Below are positions 36,482-40,184 of a stretch of 40,184 nucleotides of DNA, one piece after another. Source of the DNA: Beijerinckiaceae bacterium (lineage in GTDB: Bacteria; Pseudomonadota; Alphaproteobacteria; Rhizobiales; Beijerinckiaceae); NCBI GenBank assembly GCA_019745195.1, contig JAIETL010000019.1, positions 1 through 40,184 on the forward strand, written 5' to 3'. How positions within the stretch are numbered: position 1 is the first letter of the stretch; each line of letters begins with the position of its first letter. Position numbers and translations under genes: made by a program. Under the pieces are notes generated by a model. It was not told where the DNA came from. It saw only the letters and a program-made list of their open reading frames with translations, and did not search any database.

Positions 36482-36505
36482 TTCGCGCGTTTCGCGACCG
36501 TCTAA

Positions 36506-36586
36506 CCGTCATTGCGAGCGCAGCGAAGCAATCCAGGAGGGCGCAGAGCAAGACGCTGGATTGCTTCGCTGCGCTCGCAATGACGG
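36506..36586. repeat. Inverted repeat, family C, copy 3
   Basis: CCGTCATTGCGAGCGCAGCG-AAGCAATCCAG pairs with CTGGATTGCTTCGCTG-CGCTCGCAATGACGG as a perfect stem, with a short GC-rich loop. It lies between the EEP gene and the convergent algH-like gene. Confidence 0.93.
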
Positions 36587-36632
36587 CAAGCATTAGGCGG
36601 TCGCCCTCACGAGACCGCCGAAGCAGCCGCAC

Positions 36633-37247
36633 CTACGCGTGCCCAGCCTCGCGCGAGAGGAACGCCGGGTCGATGCCGATCTTGCCGAGCGCGCGGTTGT
36701 ATTTCGTGGCGATGCCGTCGTCGAAGAGCAGGGCCGGATCGGCCGCGCAATGGAGCCAGCCATTCGACTGGATTTCGGATTCGAGCTGGCCCGCGCCCCA
36801 GCCGGCGTAGCCCAGCGCGAGAACCGCATTCTCCGGGCCGCTGCCGATGGCGATGGCGCGCAGGATGTCGAGCGTCGCTGTGAGGCAGATGCCGTCGTCG
36901 ATCGGCAGCGTCGCCTGCTCGAGGAAGAAATCGGCGCTGTGCAGCACGAAGCCACGCTTGGTCTCGACCGGCCCGCCGCGCAGCACCTGCATGCGCTCGG
37001 CCTGGCTCGGCAGGCGGATCAGCTCCTCGGAGGGAATCACGTCGAGCTGGACCAGCAGGTCGGGGAACTTGGTGTCGGAGGCCGGCTTGTTGACGATGAT
37101 GCCCATCGCGCCATCCTCGGAATGGGCGCAGACATAGACCACGCTGCGGCTGAAGCGCGTGTCGGCCATGCCGGGCATCGCGATCAGGCACTGCCCATCG
37201 AGATAGCTGCGGCCGCTGATGCGCTGGTTCGAACCGATCTTCATCAT
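36633..37247 (-). CDS. YqgE/AlgH-family protein
   Basis: A 204-aa cytosolic protein of the UPF0301 family. Marks are [57 protein letters not shown] and [17 protein letters not shown]. In Pseudomonas a member (AlgH) was linked to alginate control, but the biochemical role is not settled. The start is 37247 (MMKIGSNQR) or the next ATG. It is divergent from the DsbD-like gene. Confidence 0.93.
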   Translation of the reverse strand: MMKIGSNQRISGRSYLDGQCLIAMPGMADTRFSRSVVYVCAHSEDGAMGIIVNKPASDTKFPDLLVQLDVIPSEELIRLPSQAERMQVLRGGPVETKRGFVLHSADFFLEQATLPIDDGICLTATLDILRAIAIGSGPENAVLALGYAGWGAGQLESEIQSNGWLHCAADPALLFDDGIATKYNRALGKIGIDPAFLSREAGHA

Positions 37248-37424
37248 GGCATGCTAGTGCATATCCTGCGGCGATGGGAACTGGGGTCGGCGTCCGAATT
37301 TATGCCATGCTGTGCGCGTAACGGGCACGGCGTCGCTGTCGCCTGGCGTGCGGGTCACGCAATCGTGGAGCCGCGTTAGCCGGTTTTTGTCGCAATTTTT
37401 GCCGAAAGAGCCTAGATCAGGACC

Positions 37425-38270
37425 GTGAAGCGCTTTTTCGTCATCTGCGCCCTTGCCGCGCTCGCCTCGCCCGCCTCAGCGCAGGAGGGGGCGACCTCGT
37501 CATGGTCCAAGGGCGACTTCTCGGCCCTGCGCCTGATCGCAGGCGCGACCGCGCCGTCGGGCAAGCAGCGCGTCGGCGTCGAGATCACCACCAAACCCGG
37601 CTTCAAGACCTATTGGCGCAACCCCGGCGATTTCGGTGTGCCGCCGGTGTTCGACTGGAGCGGCTCGACCAATATCGGCGGTCTCGACGTGCGCTGGCCG
37701 GCGCCCGAGCGCTTCCAGGACGGGGCCGGCTTCTCGGTCGGCTATGTCGGCGAGGTCGTGATCCCGATCTCGGTGCAGCCAGTCGATCCGGCCAAGCCGG
37801 TGATGCTGGTGCTGAAGCTCGACTATGCCGTCTGCGAGACGATCTGCGTGCCGGCCAAGGGCGAGGCGCGGCTCTGGCTTGAGCCCGGCGTCACCTCGGT
37901 GAGCGCCACAAGACTCGAGGTCTACGAGGCGCGCGTGCCGGTCAAGATCAAGCCCGGCCCGCAGCGCGACAGACTGGCGCTGCTCGATGCGAAGTTCGAG
38001 GAAACCCCGCAGGACGCTTCGCTGCGGCTCGTACTACGCGCGCCGCCCGAGGGCAAGGTCGAGGACGTCTTCGTCGAGGGGCCGGGCATGTGGTCCTTCG
38101 GCAAGCCAAAATTCACCGCCCAGGCCGACGGCACGACGATTGCGCTGGTCAGGGTCAACGAACGGCCCAAGGGCGCGGCCGGGCCGGTTCCCTTCATCGT
38201 GACCCTGCGCGGCCAGCCGGGCGCCGTCGAGACGCGGCTGGAACTCGACATCCCCGCCGGCAAGCCGTAA
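37425..38270 (+). CDS. DsbD alpha-domain-like periplasmic protein
   Basis: A 281-aa protein from a GTG start, with a Sec signal peptide ending ASAQ (about residue 19). The domain after it resembles the N-terminal thiol domain of DsbD/ScsB: TKPGFKTYWRNPGDFGVPP, FSVGYVGEVVIPI and the cysteine pair C137-ETI-C141 in YAVCETICVPAKGEARL. It has no membrane DsbD beta domain or thioredoxin gamma domain, so it is a stand-alone version. Electron source and targets are unknown. It lies 50 bases before the peroxiredoxin gene and may share its transcript. Confidence 0.82.
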   Translation: MKRFFVICALAALASPASAQEGATSSWSKGDFSALRLIAGATAPSGKQRVGVEITTKPGFKTYWRNPGDFGVPPVFDWSGSTNIGGLDVRWPAPERFQDGAGFSVGYVGEVVIPISVQPVDPAKPVMLVLKLDYAVCETICVPAKGEARLWLEPGVTSVSATRLEVYEARVPVKIKPGPQRDRLALLDAKFEETPQDASLRLVLRAPPEGKVEDVFVEGPGMWSFGKPKFTAQADGTTIALVRVNERPKGAAGPVPFIVTLRGQPGAVETRLELDIPAGKP

Positions 38271-38320
38271 TCCGTCAGCCCGAGCGGCGCGCTGCCGCAG
38301 GCTTCACGGAGAACGACGCG

Positions 38321-38806
38321 ATGACGATCAAGGTGGGTGACAAGCTTCCGCAGGCGACGTTCCGTCTGATGACCGCGGACGGGCCGGCCCCGAAGACGAC
38401 CGACGACCTGTTCAAGGGCAGGAAGGTCGTGCTCTTCGCCGTTCCCGGCGCCTTCACCCCGACCTGCCACAAGAACCACCTGCCGGGCTTCGTCGCCAAG
38501 GCCGACGAGATCAAGGCCAAAGGCGTCGACGCCATCATGGTGACGAGCACCAACGACGTCTTCGTCATGGACGCATGGGCCAAGGCGACCGGCGGAGCCG
38601 GCGTGATCGAGTTCCTGTCGGACGGCAACGCCGACTTCGCCAAGGAGATCGGGCTCTCGCTCGACGGCTCGGGATTCGGGCTCGGCACGCGCTCGCAGCG
38701 CTATTCGATGATCGTCGAGGACGGCGTCGTGAAGGAACTCAACGTCGAGGACGCGCCGGGCAAGGCCGACGTGTCAGGCGCCGAGGCGCTGCTGAAGCAG
38801 CTCTGA
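38321..38806 (+). CDS. Peroxiredoxin, Prx5 type, single-cysteine
   Basis: A 161-aa thiol peroxidase that reduces H2O2 and organic hydroperoxides. The peroxidatic cysteine is C49 in PGAFTPTCHKNHLPGF, the Prx5 motif. No other cysteine is present, so it is a 1-Cys enzyme needing an external thiol such as glutathione/glutaredoxin. It shares the start MTIKVGDKLPQATFRLMT of the family. ATG 38321 has CGGAGAA upstream, and the frame is open earlier without reason. A terminator follows. Confidence 0.95.
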   Translation: MTIKVGDKLPQATFRLMTADGPAPKTTDDLFKGRKVVLFAVPGAFTPTCHKNHLPGFVAKADEIKAKGVDAIMVTSTNDVFVMDAWAKATGGAGVIEFLSDGNADFAKEIGLSLDGSGFGLGTRSQRYSMIVEDGVVKELNVEDAPGKADVSGAEALLKQL

Positions 38807-38826
38807 GCGCGGGCGCTCGCCATCAG

Positions 38827-38861
38827 GCCCGCGTCGTCCGCAGGGATGGCGCGGGCTTTTT
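38827..38861 (+). terminator. Rho-independent terminator after the peroxiredoxin gene
   Basis: GCCCGCG (38827-38833) pairs with CGCGGGC (38850-38856), with a 16-base loop that can pair further, followed by TTTTT (38857-38861). Confidence 0.8.
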
Positions 38862-38970
38862 GCTGGGGCGGATTGAACGATCCGCGCTTATGCGGCAACA
38901 TGGGGCCGCTTTGGGTCGGAAGTGTAAGTCTAGAAGCTGACGTCGAGAAATTAAGGTCATAGTCTGAGCG

Positions 38971-39153
38971 ATGAAGCAGCGGACCTTTGATATTACGCGC
39001 CGGACATTAGGTTGGTCATCTCTCATCGCATTAGTGTCGTCGCTGACAGCATGTTTGGACTTCGGCGGCAACCGCAGTGCAGTGCCACCAGCGGTGGAGA
39101 GTGTCGCATTTTTGCTTGCAGTTCCAGCCATCATTACTATGTTCGTGTGTCTA
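38971..39153 (+). pseudogene. Truncated small membrane protein gene interrupted by the IS630 element
   Basis: The frame begins MKQRTFDITRRTLGWSSLIALVSS and runs through a second hydrophobic segment (VESVAFLLAVPAIITMFVCLE), so the product would be a two-helix membrane protein. After about 61 codons the reading passes into IS sequence (RFQFNPAHTLLR) and stops at 39195. The segment is clearly more AT-rich than its neighbours, which suggests acquired or decaying DNA. No family is recognised. The rest of the gene, if it exists, would lie beyond the right edge. Confidence 0.55.
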
Positions 39154-39166
39154 GAGCGTTTTCAGT

Positions 39167-39775
39167 TTAATCCGGCTCATACCCTGCTGCGGTGAAGAAG
39201 TTTGCGGCTTCGTTTGGGGTGACGAGATCGATGAGGCGCCCAATGGCGTCCCATAGGGCTGGGATGGATCGTTCGGCGGCTTTTCGCAGGAGGGCTTTCA
39301 GCTTGGAGAAGGCCATCTCGATCGGGTTAAAGTCGGGACTGTATGGCGGCAGGTAGAGCAGGCTCGCGCCGACCGCCTCGATCATCTCGCGGACCCTCGG
39401 TCCCTTGTGGCTGGAGAGGTTGTCCATGACGACCACGTCGCCCGCCGTCAGTTCTGGAACCAGCACCTTGGCGACGTAGGTCTCGAAGGCGTTGCGGTCG
39501 ATCGGGCCGTCGAGCACGAAGGGCGCGGCAATACCGGTCAAGCGCAGGCCGGCGACGAAGGTGGTCGTTTTCCAATGGCCGTGAGGGACACCCGAGCGCA
39601 GCCGTTCGCCCCTCGGTGACCGGCCGCGCCGACGCGCCATGTTGGTGGAGGCCCAGGTCTCGTCGATGAAGATCAGGCGCGCCGGGTCGAGTTCGGGCTG
39701 GCCGTCGAACCACGCTTCGCGCTTGCTCGCGACGTCCGGCCGGTCCTGCTCGCTGGCATGCGCGGTCTTTTTTTG
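39167..39775 (-). CDS. IS630 transposase, DDE catalytic part (ORF B frame)
   Basis: In the -1 frame after the A7 run it reads KTAHASEQDRPDVASKREAW and then the catalytic domain: first Asp in LIFIDETWASTNMARRRGR, second in VVVMDNLSSHKGPRV, third acidic residue in LPPYSPDFNPIEMAFSKLK. All three DDE residues are present. It ends ...FFTAAGYEPD near the element end. There is no good independent start before the first Asp; the ATG at 39640 would miss it, so production requires frameshifting from ORF A or repair of the frame. Confidence 0.85.
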   Translation of the reverse strand, partial: QKKTAHASEQDRPDVASKREAWFDGQPELDPARLIFIDETWASTNMARRRGRSPRGERLRSGVPHGHWKTTTFVAGLRLTGIAAPFVLDGPIDRNAFETYVAKVLVPELTAGDVVVMDNLSSHKGPRVREMIEAVGASLLYLPPYSPDFNPIEMAFSKLKALLRKAAERSIPALWDAIGRLIDLVTPNEAANFFTAAGYEPD

Positions 39776-40107
39776 AACGTCAGGCCGCAGCGGTCGAGGA
39801 AGGTCCAGACCGTGCCGACGCCGGCGCTCGCGCCGCGCTCGGCGACCAGCCTCTCCCTGATCTCGGCGATGGTGATGTCGTCCTTCTCCGCGATCCAGCC
39901 GAGGATCGCCTCGCGATGGATGTCGAGCTTCGACCCCCGCGGCTGCCCGCGCGGCCTGGCTGCGCGCGAGCCCGTCTCCCGCGCACGGCGCACCCAGACG
40001 ATGGCGGTCGCGATGCCCACGCCGAACCGCGCCGCGGCAGAGCGCGCCGAAAGCGCCTCCTTCAGCGCCGCGTCAATCACCCTATCCCGCAAATCCTGGC
40101 TGTAGGC
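39673..40107 (-). CDS. IS630 transposase, N-terminal HTH part (ORF A frame)
   Basis: Reads AYSQDLRDRVIDAALKEALS, then AAARFGVGIATAIVWVRRARETG (helix-turn-helix) and a second winged region (ILGWIAEKDDITIAEIRERL ... GTVWTFLDRCGLTFKKR). After the A7 run it leaves the conserved frame and stops at 39673. No ATG is in frame at the 5' side; where a start is expected (before TRAYS) there is ACG, or the use of TTG 40092. The 5' end may have been altered by the adjacent sequence. Confidence 0.82.
   Translation of the reverse strand, partial: AYSQDLRDRVIDAALKEALSARSAAARFGVGIATAIVWVRRARETGSRAARPRGQPRGSKLDIHREAILGWIAEKDDITIAEIRERLVAERGASAGVGTVWTFLDRCGLTFKKRPRMPASRTGRTSRASAKRGSTASPNSTRRA
39768..39774 (-). 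other. A7 frameshift site in the IS630 transposase
   Basis: On the coding strand TTC-AAA-AAA-AGA contains seven A residues. One extra A, or a -1 ribosomal shift, changes LTFKKRPRM into LTFKKKTAHASEQDRP, the conserved IS630 reading. Confidence 0.8.
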
Positions 40108-40184
40108 CCGGGTCGTGTCCCATAGCGTGGTGTAGCTGAGGGGTGGTCATCGGCGATTGCCGGTTAGGTTTGGGTTGCGAACGC
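40108..40184. other. Unassigned sequence at the right edge, possibly the end of a second element
   Basis: From about 40108 the transposase similarity stops and the sequence GGGTCGTGTCCCATAGCGTG begins, running to the window edge without a recognisable gene. An end of another insertion sequence is one explanation for the missing start of the IS630 transposase. Too little is visible to classify it. Confidence 0.3.

Larger units (their letters stand above)
39154..40107 (-). mobile_element. IS630-family insertion sequence (right-hand part incomplete)
   Basis: Carries an IS630-type transposase in two frames on the minus strand. The likely left end follows a TA (39152-39153), the target dinucleotide of this family, and begins GAGCGTTTTCAGTTTAATCC. 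The matching terminal repeat was not found at the other side. Sequence beyond about 40108 no longer reads as transposase or IS630 end, so the element is either cut by another insertion or ends there. Confidence 0.8.

Overview
This window is high-GC chromosomal DNA of an alphaproteobacterium. The markers are the cell-cycle methyltransferase CcrM, an F-type ATP synthase Fo cluster ordered atpI-B-E-F'-F with two b-type subunits, a Cox11/SURF1-containing aa3 oxidase cluster, an IalB-family protein and a CtrA-like box upstream of ccrM. The gene set and the interspersed palindromic repeats fit the Hyphomicrobiales, perhaps Bosea or a relative; that genus guess is inference. No rRNA or tRNA gene and no CRISPR array was seen.

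Layout. Positions 1-401 are non-coding, with a large inverted repeat and a CtrA-like box, followed by ccrM (402-1604). A toxin-first HigBA-like module lies on the minus strand (1608-2245), then mutY (minus). On the plus strand come a DciA/DUF721 gene, a Tat-type DsbA thioredoxin and smc (to 8308). The Fo operon follows (8531-11207) and ends at a strong terminator. A YcbB-type L,D-transpeptidase (minus) and a Phd/VapC toxin-antitoxin pair (plus) precede the glycine-cleavage operon on the minus strand. That operon is gcvT-gcvH-gcvPA-gcvPB, has a split P-protein and is headed by a tandem glycine riboswitch (18480-18682). A lipoprotein/IalB pair (minus) leads to the aa3 oxidase region: ctaC, ctaD, ctaB, a CoxF-like small protein, ctaG, ctaE, a DUF983 protein and SURF1. 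Then come thrC, an M16 peptidase and a GNAT acetyltransferase. The last part holds a membrane PAS-GGDEF-EAL protein, a phospholipase D/cardiolipin-synthase-like enzyme divergent from an EEP-family phosphoesterase, an AlgH/YqgE protein, a DsbD alpha-domain-like protein and a 1-Cys peroxiredoxin. It ends in a small AT-richer gene broken by an IS630-family element.

How the genes fit together. Most of the window is core metabolism: respiration (oxidase subunits with their heme and copper assembly factors), ATP synthesis, one-carbon supply from glycine under riboswitch control, and chromosome maintenance (CcrM, MutY, SMC, probable DciA). Accessory content is limited to two toxin-antitoxin modules, the IS630 element with a possible second element at the right edge, and at least five families of long palindromic intergenic repeats. 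Two repeat copies lie inside the gcv operon.

I did not find a clearly new multi-gene system. The observations most worth checking are the Glu-to-Phe change in the CuA loop of ctaC together with the 15-bp tandem repeat in its signal peptide, the CtrA box plus GANTC arrangement at ccrM, the compensating changes in the intergenic palindromes, the degenerate GGDEF joined to an intact EAL domain, and the A7 frameshift site in the IS630 transposase.
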